From the NCBI GenBank assembly GCA_951812925.1, contig OX638368.1, positions 77,544,909 through 77,608,908 on the forward strand: DNA of 64,000 bases, written 5' to 3'. Below, piece by piece: positions 53,390 through 63,866 of the stretch. Below the pieces are notes generated by a model. That model ran no database searches. It saw only the letters and a program-made list of their open reading frames with translations, and had not been told where the DNA came from. Source of the DNA: Calliopum simillimum. Its lineage: Eukaryota > Arthropoda > Insecta > Diptera > Lauxaniidae. Every line of letters begins with the position of its first letter. Position 1 is the stretch's first letter. The position numbers and the translations under genes were made by a program.

Positions 53390-55918
53390 TTAAATTGAAT
53401 TTGAAATCTTCTTCAGTATTTCATATGGTCCAATTCTTAGTTCCTCCAGTTTTTTTCTATTTAGTCGGTTTCCATTCTCCACGTAAACAAGATCTCCTAC
53501 ATGTAACTCATACTCCTTTCTGTTTTTATCGAATTGTTTTTTATTATAATCATGAGATTTTTTTGTATTTTCCAATGCTAATTTTCTATCTCTTTCTAAA
53601 TCTTTTATGGTGTGCTGTTTTTTTAATTCATGTGGTAAAATATCCATATTTTCGCCTTCTAGTAAATATTTTGGACAGAATTTTGTAACTGTGTGTTCAG
53701 TTTTGTTATACATCTCAGTACATGTTTGCGCTATGGTTGTCCATGCTCTTTTTCCTTTTTCCTCATTTATTTTGCACCTTATTTTATTGACTAATGTTTG
53801 ATTTAGCCTTTCGTTAAGGCCATTTGAAAAAGGTGTATCAACCGCAGTAAAAACTAATTTAATGTCTCTTTGATTAAGAAATTCTTTAAATTCTTTTGAA
53901 TTTATTCCAGGATATTGGTCCACTAATACTATCTTTACGTCTTGTCCTTGTGTTATATTTCTTGTTAGCTTTATGAAATCGTCCGATGTTTGAGTTTTCG
54001 ATGTTGCAATATAAGCATACCTTGTGAAGTGATCAACAAGCAAATGTAAGTATTTCTTTGTCGAACGAGAGCTTCCAAAACCTCCTATTGTATCTATAGA
54101 TACAATTTCAAATGGGTACGTCGCTGGACCCAAATGTGATAAATAACCAATTTTGGATTTTCTTCTTGATTTATTTTTTATACATATGTCACACTGATCG
54201 CAAATCGATTTGATGTCATTAATCATATTTTTTGCTGTGTAAAATGGTGTGATTTTGTTCTGCAACTGTGTCCTTCCAATGTGACAATAAGTATCGTGTA
54301 CTCTTTTTATAAGCCTTTTGCTTAAATTTTCTGATAAAAAAATCTTATCTCCTTTTTTACTTGTTTTATAATAAATATCATTTCTGAGTTTAAACTTATC
54401 TTTTTTTTCTTGCACTATTTTATTAATTTTTTGATCGTTTTTTATGTCTTCCAAAGTTATTAAATTTACTATTTTTAAAGTTTCTTCTGAATTTTCATCT
54501 GGATCTAGAACTGGATTTCTACTTAGGCAATCGGCTTCTTGGTTACTTTTTCCTGGGTTGTAAATTATTTCAATATCATACTGAGACAAATAATATGTTA
54601 AGTCTCCGAGTTCCTCATCAGTTCTAGACTTTATATTCAAGTTTGTTAAAGGCTTATGATCAGTGTACACTTTGAATTTTTTCCCAATAAGCCAGTGTTG
54701 CCAAAATTTTACCGCTTCTCTTATTGCTAAGCACTCTAAATAAATTGGTTTTTTCCTTTTTTGAGTTTCATTTAATTTTTTTGAAAAGTACGCTACTGGT
54801 CTTTCATCTTCATTTCGTCCTTGCTGTTTTAACACTGCACCCAATCCTTGTATGCTTGCATCTGTATATACATGAATTGGTAAATCCGGGTCAAAAATTC
54901 TTAAAATTGGTTGTGAACAAAGCAATGATTTTATTGTATTAAACGATTTTTCACATTCCTCAGTCCAGAAAAATTTTTGATTTTTCCTTAATAGATTGTG
55001 TAGAGGATCAAGAATGATTGCACTTTTTGGTATATATTTATTATAATAGTTTATTTTTCCTAAGAACTGCCGAACATTCTTTTGTTTTTCCGGAGTCGGG
55101 AATTTTCTTATAGAAATTAGGTTATCTTTAAGTGGTTTAATTGAGTTATTTTCAATTATATGACCCAAATATTTCACTGAGTTTGATGCAAAAATGCATT
55201 TTGAAAATTTTTGTCTAAAACCTGCAGCTAGAATCGCTTCCAATAGATGTGATAAATGCAATATATGCTCTTCAAAATTTTTTGAAAAAATCAGGATATC
55301 ATCTATGTAGTTTACTGCAAAGTCTGAAAGTTTATATTTTCTTATGATGTTACTCAAAATTCTTTGAAAAATCGCTGGAGAGGTTTTTAGACCAAAGGGT
55401 AGACATGTCCATTGATAATGTCCCTCCTGAGTAACAAATGCTGTTTTGTGTTTATCTTGTATTTTTAAAGGAATTGACCAGAATGCTGAATTTATATCCA
55501 AGGTTGAAAAAACTGTACAATTTCTAGTTCTTATCATTAAATCCTCAATCAGCGGGAAAGGCTGTGATTGTGGAACTATAATTTTATTTAAGTCCCAGAA
55601 GTCTATGCATAATCTTGATCTCTTGTTTTCTTCTCTTTTATATGCTAAAGTAACTGGAGCAGCAAAAGGACTATATGATTCCTCGATTAAGTTTTTCTCT
55701 AATAGATTTTTTATTTGCTCTTCTATTTCTTTCTTATCCTCGATTGTGCACCTGTATGGGCGTTTACAACAATATTTGTCTACCATTAAATCAATATGTG
55801 CTTCATAATCTCTCACAGTGCCGATATCGAATTTGTCTTTTGCAAAGACTGATTTGTATTTGTCAACTACGTTATCAATTGTTGATTGTTGATCAAAATT
55901 TAAGTTATTTATTGACAT
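53390..55918 (-). CDS. Gypsy pol: RT, RNase H, integrase
   Basis: 842 codons, open. RT: LCIDFWDLNKI, LPFGLKTSPAIFQRI and the catalytic YIDD at residues 204-207. RNase H: YTDAS at 351-355. Integrase: HHCC zinc site (HDTYCHIG, CDQCDICIKNK), catalytic core SIDTIGGFGSS, LVDQYPGIN and NGLNERLNQTLV, then RIGPYEIL, a GPY/F-type end module. Protease lies in the separate frame just upstream. Conserved catalytic residues seem present except that the second Asp motif is LVDQ. Confidence 0.92.
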   Translation of the reverse strand: MSINNLNFDQQSTIDNVVDKYKSVFAKDKFDIGTVRDYEAHIDLMVDKYCCKRPYRCTIEDKKEIEEQIKNLLEKNLIEESYSPFAAPVTLAYKREENKRSRLCIDFWDLNKIIVPQSQPFPLIEDLMIRTRNCTVFSTLDINSAFWSIPLKIQDKHKTAFVTQEGHYQWTCLPFGLKTSPAIFQRILSNIIRKYKLSDFAVNYIDDILIFSKNFEEHILHLSHLLEAILAAGFRQKFSKCIFASNSVKYLGHIIENNSIKPLKDNLISIRKFPTPEKQKNVRQFLGKINYYNKYIPKSAIILDPLHNLLRKNQKFFWTEECEKSFNTIKSLLCSQPILRIFDPDLPIHVYTDASIQGLGAVLKQQGRNEDERPVAYFSKKLNETQKRKKPIYLECLAIREAVKFWQHWLIGKKFKVYTDHKPLTNLNIKSRTDEELGDLTYYLSQYDIEIIYNPGKSNQEADCLSRNPVLDPDENSEETLKIVNLITLEDIKNDQKINKIVQEKKDKFKLRNDIYYKTSKKGDKIFLSENLSKRLIKRVHDTYCHIGRTQLQNKITPFYTAKNMINDIKSICDQCDICIKNKSRRKSKIGYLSHLGPATYPFEIVSIDTIGGFGSSRSTKKYLHLLVDHFTRYAYIATSKTQTSDDFIKLTRNITQGQDVKIVLVDQYPGINSKEFKEFLNQRDIKLVFTAVDTPFSNGLNERLNQTLVNKIRCKINEEKGKRAWTTIAQTCTEMYNKTEHTVTKFCPKYLLEGENMDILPHELKKQHTIKDLERDRKLALENTKKSHDYNKKQFDKNRKEYELHVGDLVYVENGNRLNRKKLEELRIGPYEILKKISNSI

Positions 55919-56368
55919 TTAAAATTCATCTGTATTCAAATGTTCATTAAAGTTGATCTGTTTATTATTTTTTTTGGGGTACAAAATTTTTTCTCTTATT
56001 TGTGTGCCACCTGGAAACTCAGGAATGTTGACATCTTTTTTATTTTTAAGAAGACCATTCTGTGTGATTGTTAAATTTTCATCCTGGTTTAATTTGAACT
56101 TTTCAATGCAGTCTAAACCAATCAGAAAGTCATATTTAAAATCTTTATTGTCTACAATGAAGACATTCATATACTTTTGGATATTATAAATTTTTATTTT
56201 AAGTTCTACCATTCCACTTGTCATTCTCTCACCATTAATTGTTCTCAAGCTTACCATATTAGGTTTATGAATTTTTTCATTCTTTATTTTCAATAATTTT
56301 GAATTTATTAATGACACATTTGCTCCAGAGTCGTAGATTCCTGAAACTTCTAATGTGTCATTTAACAA
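55919..56368 (-). CDS. Gypsy protease region
   Basis: GIYDSGANVSLINSKLL holds the DSG active-site triad of a retropepsin, followed by FLIGLDCIEKF. It cleaves the polyprotein. It lies directly before pol; the link would need readthrough or a frameshift. Confidence 0.85.
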   Translation of the reverse strand: MLNDTLEVSGIYDSGANVSLINSKLLKIKNEKIHKPNMVSLRTINGERMTSGMVELKIKIYNIQKYMNVFIVDNKDFKYDFLIGLDCIEKFKLNQDENLTITQNGLLKNKKDVNIPEFPGGTQIREKILYPKKNNKQINFNEHLNTDEF

Positions 56369-56382
56369 TACCTTTATTTTAA

Positions 56383-57551
56383 TTAATGGTGGAATGACCA
56401 GTTTTTTGAATCATTGTCATTTAATTCGACTTCTAGCTCTGAATGATTAGCTGTATGTACATAATCTCTACTTTGTTCGATATTATTTCTGTCTTTAAAC
56501 CAGCAAGCTGATCCAGGGTGATAGCGAGTTCCTTTTCCTTTTTTTTCACATATCTCACATGGTTTTCTTCCTTCAGTTATTCCAATCTTATTTTCAGGAA
56601 TTATTTTACTGATATTTTTTTTAACAAAAGATTTAGTTTTAGTTAAGTGTTCTAAGCCCCTTAAGTCATTAAAAAGGTCTTCAGTATTTTTTTGTTTATT
56701 TCTATCAATTCTATCTAATATATAGTTTGGTAATCCAACAGCGATCAAGTCGATTAGAATTGATGTGTCTAATGACTTGTTCATTTCGAGCAAAAGTCTT
56801 TATTTTTTAATTGCGTAGTCTAGCAAGGAACCATTTATATATTTATATTCAATAGCGTGCCTTACTGGAGTTCACCCTCTATTTGCATAAGTTTCGCAAA
56901 AGTTTTTTTTCCATAATTCCCATTTGGAATTCATCGTACATTTGATCAGCATTGAACTATACCAATCTGTACATGACTTGTCTAAAAATAGCCTTAATAT
57001 TTCGATTTTATTAGTGTCTGCTCTACACATAGGCGTGTGCATTCATTTTCAAAAATCTCCATCCACTGTAATACGTTTTCATTTTTTCCCGTAAATTTTT
57101 CTACGATGAGTTTTTCTGATATTTGCTTAAGATTGATGACTGTAGGCTTTTGTTGTGTTTCAGTAAATTTATCCAAGATTTGTTGTAGTGTTTCTGCCGA
57201 AATGCCACTTATTGGTGACGCAACCTGCTCTTTTTTCGCAATCTGTTCCCTTTCTTCTAATAAATAATCTTTAAATCTATAATTACCATCCTTATCTTTA
57301 TAAATTTCTAAGGCTTCTTCATCTAGTGTAATCCACACCTTCCTTGTACCACCTCTTCTTGTTAGTGTTGTTTTTACTTTCTTAAAAGCTTCCGTTTCTT
57401 TTATTTTTCCATGGAGTCCGCAGTGTTGGTATTCTCCTGGAATATCAAAGACCTCATTTTTTTCCGTTTCAATTGAAGTTATGGCTAGTATGTTTGTCTT
57501 AGGATCGTCCGGCGATGCCTTCACAGTAAACTCAAATCTTAGTTTTTCCAT
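56383..57551 (-). pseudogene. Gypsy gag, broken
   Basis: 57551-56994 is the N-terminal part (MEKLRFEFTVKASPDD; EKFTGKNENVLQWMEIFENE, the gag core). A frameshift at about 57000 and stops at about 56870 and 56800 split the rest. 56793-56383 ends in ICEKKGKGTRYHPGSACWFK, a Cys/His motif. Gag forms the particle. At least three lesions. Confidence 0.85.
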
Positions 57552-57864
57552 TTTGTTTTTTCGTAAAATATTAGCAAAAATGTTGTTTTATAATATTATT
57601 TTCTTCTTGTTGAAATAAAACTTAATTGTGTTTCTCTATAAACAAAAGATTTATTATTATTTTGCATTACATTAATATTAATTAAAATTACCTATAAACA
57701 AAAGAAACAACATTTAAAGCTGTTATTTCAGATGTAGTTTTTCTTTAAATAATTTTCAATTCAATACTTATATTTTCAAAGACTATGAAATCTATGTTTA
57801 TACAATTTAAAATTTAATTTAAGAAATACGACGACACAAGTGTCGTAGGTTTTCTTTACATGTA

Positions 57865-58149
57865 TACTAAACGAACCATTTGCCATAACTCATTATCCAT
57901 TTAATTTAAAACTAATTTTTCAAATCAGTTTTACTCAAAAACATTTTATTTTTATCAAGCTTTGTTTTTTATCTTTCCAAAAATACATTACAAAATAATA
58001 TTGAAATTTTCCTCTGTACAAACTAGCTAATATCAAATAAATATGTTCAGCCTTTTCGTTAAATGCGTAACACAAAGTAGTAGACATACATTTGTATTAA
58101 TCATTCAAACATAGACTGTTTGCTTATCGATACCAATATCTTTTCAACA
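57865..58149. other. AT-rich spacer
   Basis: No gene seen between the gypsy element and the Xbp1 remnant. Confidence 0.4.
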
Positions 58150-59640
58150 TTAAACTACACGCATTAAACCAACAAAGCAAATGTTCCGATTTTTTTTGAA
58201 GTCAGAGTTTTTCGGAACAAACTGTTTAGAGTTTAGAATTCGTGTCAACCCTCTCATACAAAGTTTATTGGCATCGAATTCGCCATCGTCGTTGATGAGG
58301 TCGAGCATGTCTTGTAAAGTAGGCAAATTGCTACAATCCTCCACAGCGCTGCCAGTGAAATAGTTTTCTTCTGGTTTACTGTTGGCAACTGTTGCTGCGC
58401 TTGTGCCGACTGGGAGTATATATTTTTTGTTGATCCCTGCTGCAGAGGGTCATCAGTATAGTTGGATACTGCGGATCCGTCAAGTATGGCCAGCACAAGT
58501 GGCAACTGTTGGTATTGTTGTGATTGCCTGTGGAAATTGTTTCAAGTTTTGCTCATATTGTTTTTGAAGTTCTATTAACTGCTCACGAAATAATTCAACA
58601 TTCATACCTAGTTTTTTTATTTTTCGCCATAAGCGATTGATTTATTGCTTGTAGGCTTTCACATTGTTTTGATATATCTCGGTTTTTTCATTCAGATCCT
58701 GGATTTCATGATCCATTTTTTCATTGCATGCCTTTTTACGAGCACGAGATGTTTGAGCGGCTACCCAGTATTTAGTTTTCTAGAAAAAAAGAGATGTATG
58801 TTTTTAGTTTTGTGAGGAATAGTGATAAGTTTGAAGTTTTTAGAAAAATTCCGTGGCCAAGAATTTCGATTTTGGATTTTTTAAATGTGTTAAGGTAAAA
58901 AGGCACTCAGAATGAGAAAAATTTAATTAATTTGACTCGACTTCGATTTCCATGGACTCTCGATGTGACGATGTTTTCAAATATAACGACCAAAAATAAG
59001 TCGACAAAATTAAATACAATTATCTAGCTTCGTTTTCGAAATAACGAGGCTTAAAGAATACGAGAATACTGAAGAAATTTCAAGAACATTTAGATTCGAC
59101 ATCAAGGCTTAAAAGTTTTTAGAGTACAAGCTAGTTGTTCATTTTTTGTTTGTCTTTAAAAGGCCTTATGTTGATAAAAGTAACTTTTCTTAAAATTTCT
59201 TAAGCATTCTCCTGTTATTTAAGTCTCGAAATCTCGAAAACGAAACAAGACATCGAAAAATTGTGTTTCATATTTTGACTTATTTTGGGTAGATTTATAA
59301 AAAACGCCATCAAATCGAGGGGCCACGGAAATCGAAGTATTCCTATTCATTTATCTTATTGTATTTCATTGCATTGGTTTATTTAACTGCCACTTTATTT
59401 AATAACTTTGATCGGAGTATATTTCAGCTCACGGTGTAACTTGTTATCAATTTATACTTACTTTTGTTGCACTTTTTCCACCCATGTTATATGGTTCAGA
59501 CGTCGTTTCTCATTTCTTTTTTCTCAATCGGCAGAAACACTAGAGCTATATTCTGATGTTGCTGGTGATGCGACTGGCGACTTGTTTAACTTCAAACTGT
59601 TGATTATTTCTTTAGGGTGTTGGTGCAGGCCTTATTTTCA
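58150..59640 (-). pseudogene. Xbp1: Xbp1 pseudogene with intron and Ire1-type sites
   Basis: Xbp1 is the bZIP factor of the unfolded protein response, activated when Ire1 cuts a short intron from its mRNA. Exon 1 end (to 59462, minus) reads SEYSSSVSAD and RRLNHITWVEKVQQK, followed by donor GTAAGTATAA. Acceptor TTTTTTTCTAG leads into exon 2 at 58779: WVAAQTSRARKKACNEKMDH, the basic DNA-binding part, then the zipper EIQDLNEKTEIYQNN and VELFREQLIELQKQY. Small indels shift the frame in between. The C-terminal part DCSNLPTLQDMLDLINDDGE to LMRVV ends at a stop. A real spliceosomal intron remains, so this is DNA capture and not a processed copy. Not functional. Confidence 0.88.
58437..58474 (-). other. 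Ire1-type unconventional splice motifs
   Basis: On the minus strand CCGCAG (58474-58469) and CTGCAG (58445-58440) fit the CNG|CNG rule of Ire1 sites. Cutting after the G of each would remove 29 bases, which is 2 modulo 3, like the 23-26 bases known in animals, so it would make the same frame change. Confidence 0.65.
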
Positions 59641-59796
59641 CCAATTTATTATTGGTTTTATTAAAATGCTGAAAATAATAGTTTTTGTTGTTAACTTAGG
59701 AACTATTTTCGCTTATTAAAACTTACCTCAATTTGTTGGAGAGTTAAATCAAGTGCCGCGACAACCCATATACGTTCCCAAGCTACCATTTAGTCT

Positions 59797-60600
59797 TGTA
59801 TGTATGTATGTATTCTCCTTTAACTCCTAGGAGGAGCATAGGGCCAATATGAAATCTCTCCATTTGTTACGATCCCTTGCGATGACTTTGATCTCTTGCC
59901 ACGATTTTCCCGATTCTTGGATCTCCTTTTCCAACGACCTTTTCCAGTTGGTTTTGGGTCTACCACGTCCTCTACTGCCTTGTGGATTCCACTCAAGGGC
60001 CTGGCGACAAACTTCGCTGTGTGGTTTCCGGAGAGTGTGACCAATCCATCCCTATTTGCGCAGCTTGATCTCGTTTGCTATAGCCTTCTGTTTGCATTTT
60101 TGATGTAGCTCGGCATTTGATATAGTGCGAGGCCACCAAACCTTTAGTATACGCCTTAAGCATTTGTTGACGAATACTTGCAGCTTGTTTGTTAGTTGTT
60201 CAGTAACAAGCCATGTTTCGCACCCATATAACAAAACCGATTTCACATTCGAATCAAAAATGCGCACTCTCGTTTTGGTGGATATAACGGATGAAGACCA
60301 TATTTTGTTCAGTTGAGCAAACGCGCCTTTTGCTTTTGCTATTCTTGAGTTGATATCCTCTTTTGCTCCACCATCCATGGAGATAATGCTGCCTAAATAC
60401 GTGAAGCTATCGACGTTTCCGATGTCATCACTGCCAGCTTTAAACGTGATGTCATTGCTTGCGTTTAGCTTCATGCTTTTAGTCTTGGATACGTTGATTT
60501 TTAGGCCGGCTTTTTGTGATTCCAAGACAAGGTCTTCAATTTTGCTTTGCATATCTGAATGTTTGGACGATAAGAGGCAGATGTCGCCATTTAGTCTTAA
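59797..60600 (-). mobile_element. 3' end of an RTE-like LINE
   Basis: The minus strand reads DICLLSSKHSDMQSKIEDLV, SFTYLGSIISMDGGA, VLLYGCETW, CLRRILKVWWPRTISNAEL and then, in a shifted frame, GWIGHTLRKP and RGRPKTNW. This is the well-known C-terminal pattern of RTE/BovB-like LINE proteins. The 3' tail is (ACATACAT)n at about 59797-59818. It is 5'-truncated just before the YADD motif. Confidence 0.8.
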
Positions 60601-61195
60601 CAGCAACTGATTTGTTCGGGTGGAATCCATTTTCAATCAAATCTACATTGGCAGCAGCATCGTATTTGATGAGTATATATTTCCTTGGACACCAGTAAAC
60701 CGGCGCTGGTTTCCTCATCCCATAAAAAAACATTGAAAAGAATCACCAAGCTCAGTAACAAAGTTCACAATTTGATCATTCAATCTAACTTGGTTGAAAA
60801 TCCTAGATTCACACGACACGGCTTGAGTTACATAATAATTAACTTGATTTTGAGACCAAAACCAGAATTTATATTAAATATGTTTACATTTAGATCAAAT
60901 TGCAAAGGTGAAATTAAGTTCAATGCAATCAGCTATTTTTGACATTACTGCCAAAGAATGAGATGCCAGATTTTGCAATCGTTAAATGTGAAAAAATATT
61001 TTTAAAATCTTAAGATTTTTTGGGATGTTTGACGAAATCCACAACATCCGGCCACGTTTTTATGGTAGCTGTGACGAATTTCACCAAAAATTAGAGATAC
61101 GTCAGGGACAATTAATGCGTGAGTTCAATACTAATAAACGATTTTTTCATAGTGTTTGTGTGGCCGAAAGTGTTGCCAGGTTCAATTAAAACGCT
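60601..61195. other. Right interior of the 18.8-kb element, small ORF of unknown nature
   Basis: On the plus strand 61026-61188 is open: MFDEIHNIRPRFYGSCDEFH, then LEIRQGQLMREFNTNKRFF and AESVARFN, stop. Its composition is protein-like and it lies just inside the right terminal repeat, but I recognise no family. An upstream stretch, 60685-60942, is also open (HKKTLKRITKLSNKVHNLII). Confidence 0.3.
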
Positions 61196-61225
61196 TTCGC
61201 CTCTAGTCTACTCTATGATTTAGAG

Positions 61226-62187
61226 GCATTAAGCTGCAAGCAATTACTTTCAGCCCATTTGTAAATATTATCAAGATCATTGTTCAATTTCCAGCTCAAG
61301 TCTTCTATTAAACCAATTCGACTAGACAGATAAATCTGCACGTCATCAGCATAAGCATGCATGGTCGCGTATTGACATACAGAAAATATATCATTTATAA
61401 ATATTGAAAATATTAGAGGACCAAGTATGGATCCTTGTGGAACTCCACTAATAACTGATTTGTACTGAGAAAAAGCATTTTTCAATTTTACTCTCTGTGA
61501 ACGATTAGACAGGTAATTAACCATGAGTTTCGTAGCGTTTTTACAAAATCCGTACAGGTACTGCAATTTCTGTCACAGAAGAAAGTGGTTACCCGTGTCA
61601 AAGGCTTTGGAGAAATCAAGAAGACCCAAAATAGTTACTAACCCTTTGTCAAAATCACACCTAATGTCATCGACCACCTTCAAAGCAGCAGTAGCACAAC
61701 TGTACCCAGCACGAAAACCAGATTGCATAGGCGACATAAAGTTTTTAAGTGCAAAATAATTTATTATTTGATCAGCCATAAGAGCTTCACATACTTTTGA
61801 CAAAGATGATAGTAGACTAATGGGTCTAAAGTCTTTAGCAATAGTTGCAGTGGATTTCTTAGCAACGGGCACAACAACAGCAATTTTCCAAGAATTAGGG
61901 AAGGAAGATGTAGTAAACACGTGATTAATGATATGCGTTAAAGGACTAAGGACATGGGGCAGGATAAGTTATACAAATTTAAGCGAAATGCAGTCCTCAC
62001 CTATGGCGTTCGACTTAATTTTAGAAACGCATTTACATACATCATTTTCGCTAACACAAGTAAATTGAAAAGTCGGTTGAACAGCAGTACCCGAGAAGGA
62101 AATATTACCTGTTGTAGTCTGCGTTGAACTGGAGAGAAAGAAATCATTTACATAATTTGGATCAACATGTAATGGCAGGTATGCTTA
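61226..62187 (-). mobile_element. LINE 5, 5' part with RT core
   Basis: Minus strand: 61920-61573 contains WKIAVVVPVAKKSTAT, DFRPISLLSSLSKVCEAL and LGLLDFSKAFD. 61566-61213 contains SGVPQGSILGPLIFSIFIND and the catalytic MHAYADDVQIYL. A frame break lies between them. Further upstream to 62187 are decayed RT N-terminal sequences. Truncated before the endonuclease; ends at GACGTG, the target duplication shared with 41480. Confidence 0.82.
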
Positions 62188-63410
62188 GACGTGGCACGCT
62201 GGCTAGAGTTTTGCTCGGCTTGAGCTCGCCGGAAATTGCGGGGATCTTTTTCGTCTAATTCCACTACATTTAAAATTTATTGCGTGCCAGAAATAACCAA
62301 AACTAACAAATGAGAAAAAGAATGGAAAAAAAAACAGTTTGTAGAAAAAGGATGAATGAAGCAAGTGCAAAAGAAACACTAGACACTGACATAGATTTAT
62401 AGTGAGTGGTATTTCTGCGAGCTTTAAATTTCAAAACGAATTCATTGGAAAGCCTGATGTTATTGCTTTCCTGGCGGCCCACCCTTGACTTAACATTCCA
62501 CCGATGGCATCCATATCGCCATTGAAATAAATCCATGGATGCCCCTAATATTCTAAACCGGTCGACTGCAACTCACCTTAAACCATTATAAAAATATCTA
62601 ACAATCCATTTCAATTAAGCAGACGACTCAATATTTAAAGTTTAAAGAAAACATTACAAATTTTATTAAGAAATTAATTGAAAACTAAGTAAATCAATAT
62701 GCTTATTGATACACTTACAATCACACATAACTAAATAAGGGTAAGTATATTCATAGGTAAGCATGAGGTAATGTAAGGAGTAAGGTAGGTAAGGTTGCTG
62801 GTAAGACATAGGTAAGTATATAAGGTAAGTATGTAAGGTAGGTATATAGCACTTAAGGTATTTATAATAACAAATTATTATTTCACTTTTCTTTAACTTT
62901 TAATTTACAAATGACATTTTTAATCTTTTAATTTCTTTTTTTTTTTTTTAGATTTTACTTTAACAATTCAAATTTTTTTTCTTTTTAGCAAAAAACATGT
63001 AATAATTATAATATATCTATATATAAGAAATATAAAATATTATAATTATGTTGTTAAATTCACTATTTAATTCTAATAATATTTATTTTTTTTGTTTAAT
63101 TTATTTTCTCATAGGAACTTTCTTTTGTGGTTACATATTTTTTTTTATTCCATTAGTTATTTATAGGACAGGCGAAAAAATAGACATTACATATATAAGA
63201 AACAGAAAACGTCAATAAAGATCATATATAATACACACATAAGCCATTTGAATTTTATTTTAAATAATCAAGTATGCATATTAAAATTAAATTTATAGTT
63301 TAGGTTTTTCTTTCTTTACTGCATTTCCATTCTCAAAAATCTCGGTCTATTTAATTTTATTTTAAACCTACTACCTAAGAACTGGGCGCCAAGTTACTAA
63401 CTGTTAGTGC
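62188..63410. other. Sequence beyond LINE 5, with a GGTAAG-type simple repeat
   Basis: The first bases would continue the interrupted RRP12 exon (GACGTGGCACGC). 62739-62860 holds a degenerate tandem repeat of GGTAAGTAT and AGGTAGGTAT. The rest is AT-rich with long T-runs and no gene seen. Confidence 0.45.
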
Positions 63411-63615
63411 TGCGACATCGACATCGATGTTGATGAAACATCGATGTTTTGCAAGAACATCGACTGTTTTTAACATCGATGTTTTAAGTTCGATTTTTTT
63501 GCAAAATCGATTTTTTGCCTCGATGTTTTTATTCGATGTTTTCACAAATTCTGTTTTCTCAATTTTCGTTTGCACAAACTTTGTTTTCACAAATTTTGTT
63601 TGCACAAATTTTGCT
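63411..63615. repeat. CATCGATGTTTT and CACAAATTTTGTTTG tandem repeats
   Basis: Several copies of ACATCGATGTTTT, then CACAAATTTTGTTTGCACAA-like units. The open frames over it on both strands are only translations of the repeat. Confidence 0.7.
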
Positions 63616-63866
63616 TAGACAATTCGCATTCAAAATTGGAACATGTACTACTTACTAAGAATGTTGAGTGTGTGTAAACAGCCCCACAACTAATTTTGTC
63701 ATAACATTGTAGGCGTCGTTTCTGTTGAAATTCTTTTGCTGTTGGCCGTAAAAAAAAATACGTGTTTAATTTAATTTAAAAAAACTTAAAAAGAAAAAGT
63801 GCAGCAGACACAATATAAAACCATAAGTAAACAACAATTAAATTAATTTGTCTTAACTTTTACAAA

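Larger units (their letters stand above)
52985..57860 (-). mobile_element. Ty3/gypsy retrotransposon, minus strand
   Basis: LTRs of 272 bp (52985-53256 and 57589-57860) differ at about two positions. TGTA flanks both sides as the duplication. A purine tract AAGGGGGAAGA lies next to the 3' LTR. Gag, protease and pol lie on the minus strand. No envelope gene. Gag carries stops and a frameshift; pol is one long frame. The element is young but damaged. Confidence 0.93.
42447..61217. mobile_element. 18.8-kb composite element with 22-bp inverted ends and 8-bp duplication
   Basis: The left end CATAGAGTAGACTAGAGGCG(AA) is exactly inverted at 61196-61217. The perfect 8-bp duplication ATTTAGAG lies at 42439-42446 and 61218-61225. 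Taking out the element and one duplication gives LINE 5 a continuous reverse-transcriptase frame, strong proof of the borders. hAT, P and Merlin elements make duplications of about this size; no transposase was found, so the class is open. Much of the length is later insertions (copia, gypsy, two small inverted-repeat elements, an RTE-like LINE). The RpL40 and Xbp1 pseudogenes are also inside. Confidence 0.85.

Noticed and set aside
53395..55950. Several plus-strand ORFs over the gypsy pol
   Set aside because: Antisense shadows of the long pol frame.
62739..62860. Many GGTAAGTAT words taken as splice donors
   Set aside because: They form a tandem simple repeat without exons.
63375..63618. 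Overlapping ORFs with repeated KTKFVQTK-like peptides
   Set aside because: They are translations of a short tandem DNA repeat on both strands.
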